Of a DNA stretch of 64,000 nucleotides, positions 27,516 through 37,069 are shown one piece after another (position 1 is the first letter of the stretch; the number at the start of each line of letters is the position of its first letter). The DNA is from Siminovitchia thermophila (lineage in GTDB: Bacteria > Bacillota > Bacilli > Bacillales > Bacillaceae_C). The DNA is taken from positions 186,001 to 250,000 of the forward strand of contig NZ_JAFBFH010000001.1 in NCBI RefSeq assembly GCF_016909185.1, read 5' to 3'. Both the position numbers and the translations under genes were made by a program. The notes beneath the pieces were generated by a model that was not told the origin of the DNA, ran no database searches, and saw nothing but the letters and a program-made list of their open reading frames with translations.

Positions 27516-28391
27516 TTGATTGATGGTTCTATTAACCCAGAAGAGTTTGGAAGAATATTTCAATGTGAAGATTTTGAAAAAATATACCGTTGCACCTCTG
27601 AAGATTTTCAGCAACTAATATCTTTAAAGCAATTTGTTGAGCTAGCAAAAACCTTTAATGCGGGCGTTACACATTACCAATTAAAATGGAAAGCAACTTT
27701 ACAAGGTTTGTATTACTATACTTGGTTAGATGACCGAAATGAAAAGGCCATTCACGTTTCTTTCGATAGGCACCATCAGATACAAAGCCTCTATATAAAG
27801 CCATTTAGAATTTTTCCAGAGAGTGATAATCGCTTTACGCAAATGACTTATAGTATGCCAATAAAAGGTGAATCGTTTGTCTTTTGGGGCGGGACAAATG
27901 AATTCATCAATTATCATTATCCATATGAAAATCAGCGTTATGCTTATGATTTAGTAAAAGTACAAAATGGTTCATCTTATAAGGATACACGAACTCGAAA
28001 TGAAAACTTCTATGTTTATGATAAAGAAATCATAGCCCCGGCAGATGGAAAAGTGACAAAAGTGGTTGATGGTATGAAAGACAATATTCCTGGCGAAGTG
28101 GATATGGATGCCGAAAATCCGGCCGGAAATTATGTCATCATAAAACATGCGGAAAAAGAATATAGCCTGTTAGCTCATTTAAAAAAGAACTCAATACGAG
28201 TTAAAGTAGGTGATTTTGTAAAAGAAGGACAATACATTGGAAAATGCGGCAATTCCGGAAACTCTTCAGAACCACATTTGCATTTCCAAGTAATGGATAC
28301 GTCAGATTTGGAAAGTGGAATATCAATTCGGATTAAGTTTAAAAATGGAATAGAGCCAATTCAAGGAGATACCATTTCGAATGTCCAATAG
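27516..28391 (+). CDS. M23-family peptidase with N-terminal DUF3887-like domain
   Basis: About 291 residues. The N-terminal 110 residues resemble the DUF3887-type domain (a small alpha/beta fold) found in front of some M23 peptidases. The C-terminal half is a LytM-type Zn peptidase domain: NQRYAYDL, the IIAPADGKVTKVVDG lead-in, NYVIIKHAEKEYSLLAHL and the HxH in NSSEPHLHFQ. No signal peptide is visible, so a secreted cell-wall role is not established. TTG at 27516, 8 nt after GGAGG, is preferred over the TTG at 27501. Confidence 0.82.
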   Translation: MIDGSINPEEFGRIFQCEDFEKIYRCTSEDFQQLISLKQFVELAKTFNAGVTHYQLKWKATLQGLYYYTWLDDRNEKAIHVSFDRHHQIQSLYIKPFRIFPESDNRFTQMTYSMPIKGESFVFWGGTNEFINYHYPYENQRYAYDLVKVQNGSSYKDTRTRNENFYVYDKEIIAPADGKVTKVVDGMKDNIPGEVDMDAENPAGNYVIIKHAEKEYSLLAHLKKNSIRVKVGDFVKEGQYIGKCGNSGNSSEPHLHFQVMDTSDLESGISIRIKFKNGIEPIQGDTISNVQ

Positions 28392-28496
28392 TTCGCCAAA
28401 CGAAATCTTTTGAATAATGGCCCATTCAAGGAAGAGATTGCAAACCATTTGCTCTAACATCGAATAGGAGGCGGACATTAACCGCCGTCCATTCCC

Positions 28497-28540
28497 GCCA
28501 CCAAGCATACACTTTTTGTACTTGGTGGTTTTTGTTAACG
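28497..28540 (+). terminator. Rho-independent terminator
   Basis: CCACCAAG and CTTGGTGG (28498-28528) with an internal A/T-rich loop, followed by TTTTTG. It lies about 105 bp after the M23 peptidase stop. Confidence 0.75.
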
Positions 28541-28632
28541 ACGATGTTAATCCATTTTCTATAAAATAGCCAGCCTAACTTTTCGGTAATAATAACGTGG
28601 CCGATTGATCGCACCGTCCCCTTTTGCGAAAT

Positions 28633-28771
28633 CGATTAAAAGTAAGCGTGACGAAGATTCGCGCCTGCCCCCCCTTTTACACTGGCAATGTAACCTCATT
28701 CATCTTTCCATCAAAACGATTAAAAGATAATCTTGACCGAAATTCGCACCTCCCCCCTTTTACAGGCAATG
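28633..28771. repeat. Imperfect direct repeat, two units
   Basis: Units at 28633-28690 and 28717-28771 share CGATTAAAAG, a GAC(C)GAA.ATTCGC core, a run of C followed by CTTTTACA, and GGCAATG. The second has small deletions. No coding sense; function unknown. Confidence 0.6.
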
Positions 28772-28827
28772 AAAAGACGGTCGTGACCGCTGGAGCAGCT
28801 TCCAATATGAAAACCATGCAAATACCG

Positions 28828-30408
28828 TTATCGATTTTTCGTCAAGTCTATCATCCACGCATATAAATCAACGATCCGCATATGGCGCGGTTTTGTGTCC
28901 GTGCCCGTTACGATCACGGGAACTATTGTATCCTGCTCATGCAACGCGCCATGCGCAGCTCCACCAAGGTGAATCGGGGTTCCTTCGCCTTGAAACTCAA
29001 ACCCGGGCTTGGCATCCGCAATGATGTAAGTGCCCGAATGTGAATGAAGCGAACTATGAAGCCGCGCAAGCGCATCAGGGTATGTTTTATATTCAATCAC
29101 AACACCATGAACCGTCATATCCAGCACAGAAGGATCTCCTTTGATTGTCCACGTTTGCCCGTATGAATCCCTATACGGGCCGTCGGGGCGAAAAGTAAAA
29201 ATTTCTTTGTGGCCGTTTGCAGCCACATGAACACTAGACCCGTCTTTCCAGGCGAGAAACCCAATTCTTTCATCCTTTTGCAGTTTTTTTACAACTTCCT
29301 CCTGTCTGATCGCCTCATCCAAAATATATATGAACGCCATCCTTTCATTGTGCCCTAGGACAATTTGGTCATCTTTTTTAACCTGCTCTGTCACTTTGTA
29401 TATGTTATAATCATCCAGCATGTCTTTTAAGCGAATAAGGGATTGATTTTTGTCATTTCCCACTTCCGCCTGACCGCTGTCTCCCATCACAATCCAAATG
29501 GCGCTATTCAGCGCTTCGTCCCACGATTCATACGTATTCAACACTTCTTGAACCTGCTTGTCTGTTTTCGCAATGGCATCAATATGTTCTTTAGGGCCAT
29601 TTTTGTGGACTTCTTGGTCAAGCTCCGGAAAATAGGCAATTGTAAAAGCGGGAAGCTTATCATTTTGAATGAGATGCTTCAATTCTTGGGCGGAAAAGGC
29701 ATCATTAAAACCAAACTTTTCAAACGGGCCGATATGTTGATCGTTTTTTGGGCTGAATTGCGACAGCATGCCATAGGAAAAAAGCGCAGGCGTTTTTATG
29801 TGTAATGTTTCCGGCGCCAATTTCAATTTTGCTGCGACTTCGGGAATATGCAGCGTCTTTTTTTCGTTTCCACGGTAAACGAGCGCATTGATCGACGCGC
29901 TTTGCTGCCCCGCATCCGCTAATGTTTCATGAATCGTCTTGACATCACGATTTAAATGCTTATGGTTCAACTTATAAAGATTGTCCTCCGCCACTTGCTT
30001 GACGCCAAGCTTAAACACTTCTTCTCTGGCGCTTCCATAATTGACGAGCCGTTTTTCATTTTCATCATACCAAACGAGACCCGGAACACGATGCTTATCC
30101 GAATACGTTCCCGTTAATAATGTGCTGTCAATCGTCACAGACATTGTGGGATAACTGCTGACAACATCAGGATATAGCCGGCCATGTTCCATCAGAAATT
30201 GAAGCGCCGGCGCACGGTCTTTTTTTACTGCCTGCTGCAGCGGTTCATTCATCAGGGAGTCGACGATCAGTAAAATGACAGGTTTCCCTGTTTGCGTCAT
30301 TTCTGTTTGATCCAAAGATTGTCGATTAGGCTTAACAGCCGTTTTTATCAAAATGATGATCATGACAACGACAATGATAACGATCATTAGATAGACCATT
30401 CTCTTCAT
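28828..30408 (-). CDS. Membrane-anchored alkaline phosphatase/phosphodiesterase superfamily protein
   Basis: A 526-residue protein with one N-terminal membrane helix (residues about 4-24) and an extracytoplasmic alkaline-phosphatase fold of the type I phosphodiesterase/nucleotide pyrophosphatase group. ILLIVDSLMNEP gives the first metal aspartate, SSYPTMSVTIDSTLLTG the nucleophile region, and HLGGAAHGALHEQDTIVPVIV the C-terminal metal histidine region. The ATG is preceded by AAAAAGGATG. The natural substrate is unknown; nucleotide or phosphodiester hydrolysis outside the cell is expected. Confidence 0.85.
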   Translation of the reverse strand: MKRMVYLMIVIIVVVMIIILIKTAVKPNRQSLDQTEMTQTGKPVILLIVDSLMNEPLQQAVKKDRAPALQFLMEHGRLYPDVVSSYPTMSVTIDSTLLTGTYSDKHRVPGLVWYDENEKRLVNYGSAREEVFKLGVKQVAEDNLYKLNHKHLNRDVKTIHETLADAGQQSASINALVYRGNEKKTLHIPEVAAKLKLAPETLHIKTPALFSYGMLSQFSPKNDQHIGPFEKFGFNDAFSAQELKHLIQNDKLPAFTIAYFPELDQEVHKNGPKEHIDAIAKTDKQVQEVLNTYESWDEALNSAIWIVMGDSGQAEVGNDKNQSLIRLKDMLDDYNIYKVTEQVKKDDQIVLGHNERMAFIYILDEAIRQEEVVKKLQKDERIGFLAWKDGSSVHVAANGHKEIFTFRPDGPYRDSYGQTWTIKGDPSVLDMTVHGVVIEYKTYPDALARLHSSLHSHSGTYIIADAKPGFEFQGEGTPIHLGGAAHGALHEQDTIVPVIVTGTDTKPRHMRIVDLYAWMIDLTKNR

Positions 30409-30430
30409 CCTTTTTCATTTCCTTTTCGTA

Positions 30431-30988
30431 TCAATTATTGTGTCCATAACGGCTCATTAATGTATCCCTTGACATAAATAAATACATGGGAGACGGAATT
30501 TCTTTATTGAATGCTCTTGCGGAGGAGAGAAAATAGATCGGAAGAAGAGAAATCTTTTTGAAATGTTTATAAAACGGGTGAATAATTGGGTACGGCTCAA
30601 ACCCTAATCTCTTACATCCTTTATAAAGCATCGTAATGCCGATCAGCCCTTTTATCTGCTCATGATTCTTCTGAGTCTGGATATAACGGATAACGAATGG
30701 AAGCGACTCTTTAACCGCTTGGTAAATATATAAAGCTCTTCTAATTTCGCTATGACACGACTCCATTTGCTGCAAAAGCTTGCTATTATGCAAATGAATT
30801 TTCACAAGTACGTCATTCTTCTTGATAGGAGTCCCGTCTGATAAAACGATATCCCTTCCTTTGTATTTCGTTAACCGGACACGTAATATGGATTGATTAC
30901 CGCATGCTTTTTGAATATATTGCAACCGCGTACATTGAAAATAAACCGGATCGATGATATTCCATGCCGAAAGGCAATATTGTCTCAT
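30431..30988 (-). CDS. YkoP-like conserved protein
   Basis: About 185 residues, beginning MRQYCLSAWNIIDPVYF and resembling Bacillus YkoP-type proteins. No signal peptide or clear catalytic motif. The internal segment IVLSDGTPIKKNDVLVKIHLHN is typical of the family. The frame is open to 31006, but the ATG at 30988 fits the family N-terminus. It lies 22 bp before the phosphodiesterase-like gene in the same direction, so they are probably co-transcribed. The biochemical role is unknown. Confidence 0.65.
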   Translation of the reverse strand: MRQYCLSAWNIIDPVYFQCTRLQYIQKACGNQSILRVRLTKYKGRDIVLSDGTPIKKNDVLVKIHLHNSKLLQQMESCHSEIRRALYIYQAVKESLPFVIRYIQTQKNHEQIKGLIGITMLYKGCKRLGFEPYPIIHPFYKHFKKISLLPIYFLSSARAFNKEIPSPMYLFMSRDTLMSRYGHNN

Positions 30989-30999
30989 CCTAATGTCCA

Positions 31000-31512
31000 T
31001 TGGCAATTCCCCTTACATATTTGGCGAAAGAACGGCAATTTGGAAACGCCCTTTTATCGAGATATCCCATTGTCGACAAAGCAACCCATTCATTTACGAT
31101 GCCGGGACTCAGCGAGGGAAGGTCTCTGTTGGAGGCAAAAGTTCAAATCGAAACATTATCCTTGCAAATAATCGTCACCCACTTAAGCCTTAACCCATTG
31201 CTCCACAAAAAACAAACAGATTATATATTGAAGTTACAGCAAAATAAAGCCAAACCGGTCGTGATAATGGGCGATTGGAACATGAAGCCGGGATCGAAAC
31301 GATGGCAAAATTTGACGAAAGAATTTCAGGATGCGTGGGAAACAGTTGGAAAAGGAACAGGCTTTACATATCCTGCACATCGGCCAAGAACGCGACTAGA
31401 TTATATCTTTGCCAGTCATCATTTTGACATAATGGATGCTGGGGTTGTTAACATAATGCCAGAAGCTTCTGACCACTTGCCTGTAGTGGCCACGTTGTTT
31501 TTTTGGGGGTAA
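31000..31512 (+). pseudogene. Endonuclease/exonuclease/phosphatase-family gene, 5'-truncated
   Basis: Only the C-terminal half of the fold is present: FGNALLSRYPI, LSLQIIVTHLSLNP (the VTHL motif), PVVIMGDWNMKPGS (GDxN) and the final EASDHLPVVATL (SDH). The N-terminal part with the first metal ligands (usually about 80 residues with an NIH..E motif) is missing, and homology begins near 31030, right beside the oppositely oriented YkoP-like start at 30988. It looks like a rearrangement joint. An active enzyme is unlikely. Confidence 0.8.
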
Positions 31513-31732
31513 AACCACCATTAAGTACGATTAGTGGACCGGCTTCTTTGAAAAAAGATACTTAGATTGACCTTCTTTTATCGAGACATTGACCAATTAA
31601 ATTCGGCAAAATACACTCGTCACAAGCCGCCACGCACCATTTAGTTCATTTGAATCGGCGGGTGCGCAAATCTTTTTATTTCCGGAACATTTTTTTGGAA
31701 ATCCAAGCAAGTCATGAAAAAGTTCCAATGAA

Positions 31733-31764
31733 AAAAGCTAACCGGACATTTGCCGATTAGCTCC
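31733..31764 (-). terminator. Rho-independent terminator of the WrbA gene
   Basis: On the minus strand GAGCTAATCGG, a short loop and CCGGTTAGCTTTTTTC; it follows the WrbA stop by about 10 bp. Confidence 0.88.
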
Positions 31765-31773
31765 CGATTACCG

Positions 31774-32385
31774 TTATTGATTCGCTTTTTTCACCCATTC
31801 CGCGACGGTTACGGTGCGCTTTGCCTGATGCTTAACCGCGGCTTGGACATCGTCAACCATGTTGCCATCTTGATCCACGGTTACACTTGTGCCGTATGGA
31901 TTTCCACCGGCCCCGAAAACCGATTGATCTGTATAACCAGGAGGTACAATGATCGCCCCCCAGTGCATCATCGTTGTATACAAAGATAAAAGCGTTGCTT
32001 CTTGGCCGCCATGCGGGTTTTGCGCTGAAGTCATGGCACTGACCACTTTGTTCACTGTTTTACCCGAAGACCACAGCCCTCCTTGAATATCGAGAAATTG
32101 TTTCATTTGTGAAGGCATGTTGCCAAATCGGGTAGGGACACTGAAGATTATCGCATCCGCCCATTGAATGTCGTCGCCAGTAGCAATGGGAACATCTTTT
32201 GTTGTCTCTACTGTTGATTTCCATGCTTCATTTCTTTCAATAATGGATTCCGGGGCTAACTCCTCCACTTTCAGCACTTTAACTTGAGCTCCTGCTTCTT
32301 TTCCCCCTTCTTCAGCCCATTTTGCCAATTGATAATTCGTTCCGCCCATGCTGTAAAAGATGACTGCTAATTTGACATTGGACAT
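31774..32385 (-). CDS. wrbA: NAD(P)H:quinone oxidoreductase WrbA-type flavoprotein
   Basis: A 203-residue flavodoxin-like FMN protein reducing quinones by two electrons in the cytosol. IFYSMGGTNYQLAKWAEEG forms the FMN phosphate loop, and the FSVPTRFGNMPSQMKQFLDIQG and NPHGGQEATLLSLYTTMMHWG segments are diagnostic for the type IV (WrbA) group. GGAG precedes the ATG. Monocistronic with its own terminator. Confidence 0.93.
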   Translation of the reverse strand: MSNVKLAVIFYSMGGTNYQLAKWAEEGGKEAGAQVKVLKVEELAPESIIERNEAWKSTVETTKDVPIATGDDIQWADAIIFSVPTRFGNMPSQMKQFLDIQGGLWSSGKTVNKVVSAMTSAQNPHGGQEATLLSLYTTMMHWGAIIVPPGYTDQSVFGAGGNPYGTSVTVDQDGNMVDDVQAAVKHQAKRTVTVAEWVKKANQ

Positions 32386-32523
32386 GTTCGTTCTCCTTTG
32401 TTGATTTATTGACTAAGTCTTATTATTTCTTTTATTCCGTTATCGATGCACCATTAAACCTCTTTCAGGAAAAAATGCCAGAAAATCCGAAGGTTATACG
32501 CCTTTTGTTCAGGCGCATATCCT

Positions 32524-32580
32524 ACATAAAAAAACCGCTCAAGAAGAGTCTTCTCTTCCTGAAACGGTTCGTTTTAAAAT
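32524..32580 (-). terminator. Rho-independent terminator of the PBP1A gene
   Basis: On the minus strand AACCGTTTCAGGAAGAG pairs with CTCTTCTTGAGCGGTT, followed by seven T. Confidence 0.85.
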
Positions 32581-32600
32581 GAGGATAACGTTGCTCCATC

Positions 32601-35009
32601 CTAACCGTCATCTTTTCTGGGCGGCGGACTTTGAGTAGCCGGCTCCTCTTTTTTCTCGCCGGAGCCGTCCGTTCCGCCAGTGTCCCCCGGGGGCGGGGTA
32701 TCCTTATTTCCCGGCGGATTATTTCCTGGATTGCCTTTATCATTGTTCCCAGTATCCTGCTGATCATCGTTTTGCTGGTTATCATCTTCTCCAGGCTGCT
32801 GATTGTCTTGAGCAGGCTTTTCTCCACCAGGATTTTCTGGTTTATTCGTGTCGGGTGTTTCGTTTTCTTGTTTTTCCTCGTTCGGATTAGGCACTTTCTC
32901 TTTCTCCTGCTCCGGTTCTTTCTCTTCTTCTTGCACTTCATCCTGTTTCTTCTCTGTCTCTTCCACTTCCTGTTGCTTGTTTTCCTCTTTATCTTCGACT
33001 TTCTTTGGCTTATCGATATTCAACTGTTTCCTCTTCGGCGCGGTGCCTTTGACAAACAACTCAACCTGATTGCCAATCGTCACCTTTTCAACCGAGGGCG
33101 GCATCGTAAAATCAGGTGTTTCGATTCCTTTCGAAACTTCGGACATGATGTGTTTAAAGATCAATTTGGCATTGTGGGAGTCCTTTGTTCGAACATAGCT
33201 TTCCTGCGTAATCTCATCGTATCCCGTCCATACCGCAGCGGTATAGCGGGTTGTATATCCGGCAAACCAGGCATCCGTTACCCCGGAACCCCTAATCGTA
33301 TCCGGCAGTTCGTTCGTTCCGGTTTTTCCGGCCAAAGGAAGTCCTGGAATATGGGCCATCTGTCCCGTTCCTTCTTCGACCACTGTTTTTAGCATATCGG
33401 TGATCATGTAGGCTGTATAATCGCTCATTGCCTGAACAGGTTTTGGCTGAAGACTCTTTTCCTTTCCACTTGGATAGACGATCTTTCTCACTGTATGTGG
33501 TTCGTTAAAAACACCGTCGTTACCGAAGGCAGAATAAGCTCCTGCCAACTGCAGAGGCGATATTCCGTCACCAAACCCTCCGATAGCATAAGATGGAAAA
33601 ACTTCCTTTAAGGGAATCCCCAGCTTTCCGGCAAACTGCTTGGCCTCTTCAGTGCCCACTTCCATCATCGCCTTGATAGCCGGGATATTATATGACCATT
33701 GCATCGCCTTACGCATGGAGACGTTTCCGTGAAAACGATTATTCCAGTTTTTAAATACCTTGCCATTCAATTCAATGGGTTCATCTTTAATTTGCTCATA
33801 AGTAGACCATTTCAACTTTTCAATCGCCGGTCCATAAGCCATAACCGGCTTAGCCGTGGAACCGGGTTGGCGCTTTAATTGAGTGGCATAGTTGAATCCC
33901 CTTTGGACTTCTTCCGAATGCCGGCTACCGCCGATTGCCCGTATTTCTCCTGTTTTTGTATCTAACAGCACAACACCCGCTTTGAATTGATCATCGGGAA
34001 ATTCGATATATTCATTTGTCTTTAGCACTTTTTCCGTTATTGACTGTGCTTTTGGATCAAGCGTTGTATAGATTTTCAGTCCCTGTGTAAAAAGTTCCTT
34101 CTCATCAATCCCTTTTTCTTTCAGCTCTTCAATAACCCGATCCGTAAAGCTGTTATAAAAAGTTTTATTCTCCCGTTTTTTAAGAAGCTTCTCTACAGGG
34201 ATCGACTGGGCTTCTTTTTTTTCTTTTTCCGAAATATATCCATGCTCTTCCATTAAAGAAAGGACAATATTTCTCCGGTTCTCGGCAAGGTCAGGGTGAT
34301 TGTATGGATTATACCCACTCGGCCTTTGCGGCAACCCCGCCAGTAGCGCAGCCTCGCTGATATTCAGATCCTCAACCGATTTACCAAAATACACTTCTGC
34401 GGCTGTCGCTACACCATAAGTTTTTTCGCCAAGATACACTTTGTTCAAATACTTTTCCAATATTTCTTTTTTTGTATACTTATTTTCCACTTTTAAGGCA
34501 AGATACGCTTCCTGTACTTTCCGCTCAATCGTTTTTTCCGAGGATAAAAAGGACATCTTGACAAGCTGCTGTGTGATTGTGCTGCCCCCTTCTGCCCCAA
34601 AACCTTCCTTCACATTGGCCACCGCCGCGCCGGCAACCCGCTTGACATCAATGCCGGGATGGTTCCAAAACCTCGCATCTTCAACGGACAAAAACGCATT
34701 TTGCACTTTTTTTGGTATCTGATCCAAAGGAACGACCTTGCGATATTCCTCTCCGGCGATATCTGTCACTTTTTTGCTATTCATATCATAGATCGTGGAT
34801 GACTGCGGGGAATTCAGCAACTCGGGATTTAATTGTGGAGCATCCCTTACATAAGCCACTGCGGCAAACGCAAGCACCCCCATCAATAAAACACCGCAGA
34901 TAAAAAATGCCATCACGGTGTGAATGGCTAACTTTTTTAATATTTTTTTTCCCTGCTGTCTTTTCTTTTGATACTGCCTGCGACTAGGATAACCTTCCTC
35001 CATGACCAC
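32601..35009 (-). CDS. pbpA1-like: Class A penicillin-binding protein (PBP1A family)
   Basis: An 802-residue bifunctional peptidoglycan synthase. A basic cytoplasmic stretch and one membrane helix (about 25-50) lead into the GT51 glycosyltransferase (SVEDARFWNHPG with the catalytic Glu, and GGSTITQQLVK). The transpeptidase has STAK (Ser about 381 in QPGSTAKPVM), SYN (MQWSYNIPA) and KTGT (about 562). The last roughly 135 residues form an extracellular tail rich in E, K, N, Q, P and G, presumably disordered and wall-spanning. B. subtilis PonA also carries a long polar tail. The symbol is descriptive only. Confidence 0.94.
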   Translation of the reverse strand: MVMEEGYPSRRQYQKKRQQGKKILKKLAIHTVMAFFICGVLLMGVLAFAAVAYVRDAPQLNPELLNSPQSSTIYDMNSKKVTDIAGEEYRKVVPLDQIPKKVQNAFLSVEDARFWNHPGIDVKRVAGAAVANVKEGFGAEGGSTITQQLVKMSFLSSEKTIERKVQEAYLALKVENKYTKKEILEKYLNKVYLGEKTYGVATAAEVYFGKSVEDLNISEAALLAGLPQRPSGYNPYNHPDLAENRRNIVLSLMEEHGYISEKEKKEAQSIPVEKLLKKRENKTFYNSFTDRVIEELKEKGIDEKELFTQGLKIYTTLDPKAQSITEKVLKTNEYIEFPDDQFKAGVVLLDTKTGEIRAIGGSRHSEEVQRGFNYATQLKRQPGSTAKPVMAYGPAIEKLKWSTYEQIKDEPIELNGKVFKNWNNRFHGNVSMRKAMQWSYNIPAIKAMMEVGTEEAKQFAGKLGIPLKEVFPSYAIGGFGDGISPLQLAGAYSAFGNDGVFNEPHTVRKIVYPSGKEKSLQPKPVQAMSDYTAYMITDMLKTVVEEGTGQMAHIPGLPLAGKTGTNELPDTIRGSGVTDAWFAGYTTRYTAAVWTGYDEITQESYVRTKDSHNAKLIFKHIMSEVSKGIETPDFTMPPSVEKVTIGNQVELFVKGTAPKRKQLNIDKPKKVEDKEENKQQEVEETEKKQDEVQEEEKEPEQEKEKVPNPNEEKQENETPDTNKPENPGGEKPAQDNQQPGEDDNQQNDDQQDTGNNDKGNPGNNPPGNKDTPPPGDTGGTDGSGEKKEEPATQSPPPRKDDG

Positions 35010-35356
35010 ATTCCCCCTAATATGTAATCATATCAATGAAGGAATACCCAATTTTTCATTTTCGCAAACCACTGAGCAGCTCCTATATGTGAAAAAAGAA
35101 ATACAAATGATTGACTTTTTCAGTTTCTTCCACACTCTTTCCTGATTGAATCTCTGCGATGTCGTTTGCAAACATTGGGTTGGCGAACATTCCTTCTTTT
35201 TGTGACTACTCTCTTGACCCGTAAACCATACTGATTGCGATCCTTTTCACTATATATAATGAATACGATGAAGTTGCATGTCTTCCTGTAAAAAACTTTC
35301 GTCATAATCATCCATTAATCTTCATTGTAGGGAATACAGTGTCAAATCGTGCGCCA
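35010..35356. other. Intergenic region
   Basis: About 350 bp without a convincing gene, terminator or repeat. A 63-codon minus-strand frame here has no recognisable features and is probably chance. Confidence 0.4.
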
Positions 35357-36121
35357 TCACCCGCTTACTTGCGAAAGGTCTTCACGCTGCATCTTCATAT
35401 AGGCTTCCTCAAGCGTCTTGGAGCCAGTTAATGTGAAGAGTTGTGTTTTTTTGCCTGCAAACAGGAGCCTGCCGTTTTCCAAAAAAATAACTTCAATAAA
35501 ATCCTCATCCAGTTCAATGCTGTCAAGTATCGCCAATTGATGTGAACTCATGATGAAAGTGTGCTGCGATTGTTTGATCTTATGGACGAGATAATCTTTT
35601 AAAAGAAAGATAGATGTTGGATCCAACGCGGTAAATGGTTCATCCAAAATGGTAAATGGGCTGTCCAGCATTAATGCAGCAATATGAGAAACTTTTCTCT
35701 TCATCCCGTTGGATAACGTAAAGATAAATTTGTTTTTTTGTTCATTTAAGCTGAATCTTTCTAATAAGTCAGCAATTTTTTCTTGAATAGATATGTTTTT
35801 ACGATACATATTGGCTACAAAATGCAAGTATTCAATAATGGTTAAGTCATCAAATAATGAATAAACCTCTGGAGAGTACGACATATCATATTTAAAATCT
35901 TTTATAAGGGAATCTTCGCCATAATAAAGGATTCGGCCAGTATCCGATTTTTTCAATTTCATAATGCCCAACAACAACTTCATTAGTGTCGTCTTACCGG
36001 CTCCGTTATGACCTAACAGTAAATAGATTTTCCCCGCTTTAAAGTGAAGCGATACATTTTCCAATGCGCATAATTGACCGTATCGTTTCGTTAAAGAGGA
36101 TATTTCGACAGAATGCAGCAT
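35357..36121 (-). CDS. ABC transporter ATP-binding protein
   Basis: A 254-residue ABC ATPase with Walker A GHNGAGKT, signature LSNGMKRK and Walker B FTILDEP. It is the last gene of a minus-strand cassette (permease, M50-like protease, small membrane protein, ATPase) with overlapping ends. Such ABC-plus-membrane-protease sets are known for export of, or immunity to, modified peptides (compare yydFGHIJ and the sbo-alb operon of B. subtilis), but no peptide precursor or radical-SAM gene is seen here. The role is therefore open. Confidence 0.9.
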   Translation of the reverse strand: MLHSVEISSLTKRYGQLCALENVSLHFKAGKIYLLLGHNGAGKTTLMKLLLGIMKLKKSDTGRILYYGEDSLIKDFKYDMSYSPEVYSLFDDLTIIEYLHFVANMYRKNISIQEKIADLLERFSLNEQKNKFIFTLSNGMKRKVSHIAALMLDSPFTILDEPFTALDPTSIFLLKDYLVHKIKQSQHTFIMSSHQLAILDSIELDEDFIEVIFLENGRLLFAGKKTQLFTLTGSKTLEEAYMKMQREDLSQVSG

Positions 36122-36414
36122 TACTGATTCCCCCTGCTATATAAAAAACGGTTAAACAATTTTTGGATCAACTGAAGGATAAAATATACTGGGATGGTTA
36201 AAACGAATGCCAAAATCATTACATGAAACATATGAATGGTTACTTCTCCGGTACCCTCTATAATGTATAGAGCGAATCGTTTATTTGGTATAAATGATGT
36301 AGTTGTCGTTTCTTCTATAAGACTTTTGGAAAAAAATATATACCCTGAAAAAAACAGCAGCAAAAACAGACCAATAAATATAATAAGCGCAGTCCTGATT
36401 TTTTTAATCAACAC
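36121..36414 (-). CDS. Small two-helix membrane protein of the ABC cassette
   Basis: 97 residues: an N-terminal hydrophobic segment (ALIIFIGLFLLLFFSGYIF), an extracytoplasmic loop containing a TTTTS stretch, and a second helix (MFHVMILAFVLTIPVYFIL) with a basic tail. The stop and the start of the ATPase gene overlap, so it is translationally coupled. No known family recognised; a transporter accessory or immunity role is inferred from position. Confidence 0.65.
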   Translation of the reverse strand: MLIKKIRTALIIFIGLFLLLFFSGYIFFSKSLIEETTTTSFIPNKRFALYIIEGTGEVTIHMFHVMILAFVLTIPVYFILQLIQKLFNRFLYSRGNQ

Positions 36415-36417
36415 GAT

Positions 36418-37069
36418 CTACTCCTTTATTTTAATCCCGATGACTTTTTCTAACGCTTGGCCATCCTTTCCAAAAGTAATTCCATATATTTCACTCAATA
36501 AGAGAAAGAATAGTAAAAACCAAATTTCACAAAGCCTTAGAACTTCACGAAAAGCTAGTATAATGAAAAATACTGTAATAAGATATACCACTGAAAAAAC
36601 TGGGCCGCCCAAGACAATCACAAGCTGTTGTTTTCGTTTTAGTTGTGAAAATGACTGTTCTTCAACATCAATATAAAGTGAAACTTCATTCAGTAGGCGT
36701 TTTCTTCCATCGCCTACTGAATGTTAGTTGAACCAATCGGGCATTTAGGTGCCGTTTTCTCCCACTTAGTCCTTTTGTATCAAATCAGGTCTTGAAGTAG
36801 GAGTATTACGGCACCTTACATGCGGGATAAAAAGCCAGATGTTTAACTCTGTACAAAAAAGAAATTTGAAACTTTTGAAGAAAAAGGATGTGCCCCATTT
36901 CATGAACAAATATGTAAAAGGTAATTATTAGGATGGTTAACATTGAAATGAGCAGGTCACCAGAAAAATAGTATACGATGATCAAAATGACCAAAAGCAT
37001 GATGATTGATCTATAAATGATTTGAAACAGTAAGTTCATATAGAATGAAATGTTATGTATTAATTTCAT
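36418..37069 (-). pseudogene. M50-like membrane zinc protease gene split by a 149-bp repeat
   Basis: The 5' part encodes hydrophobic helices and the Zn motif HEMGH (FVHEMGHILF), and ends ...VKHLAFY at TTTAT. A repeat copy (36678-36826) follows, then a second TTTAT, and the coding frame resumes IDVEEQSFSQLKRKQQLV. It runs to a GGPVFSVVY motif (equivalent to the membrane GPxxN region) and ends after GKDGQALEKVIG. Deleting the repeat and one TTTAT (154 bp) leaves exactly 166 codons including the stop, so the original protein was 165 residues. Its 5' end overlaps the permease gene by 17 bp. As it stands, translation stops being meaningful inside the repeat. Confidence 0.9.
36678..36826 (+). mobile_element. 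Single two-hairpin repeat inserted in the protease gene
   Basis: 149 bp, GTGAAACTTC to GCGGG, identical in plan to the tandem units at 6059-6983. It is flanked by ATAAA on both sides (36673-36677 and 36827-36831), as expected for a 5-bp target duplication or for a cleavage-site copy at each end. Confidence 0.92.
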
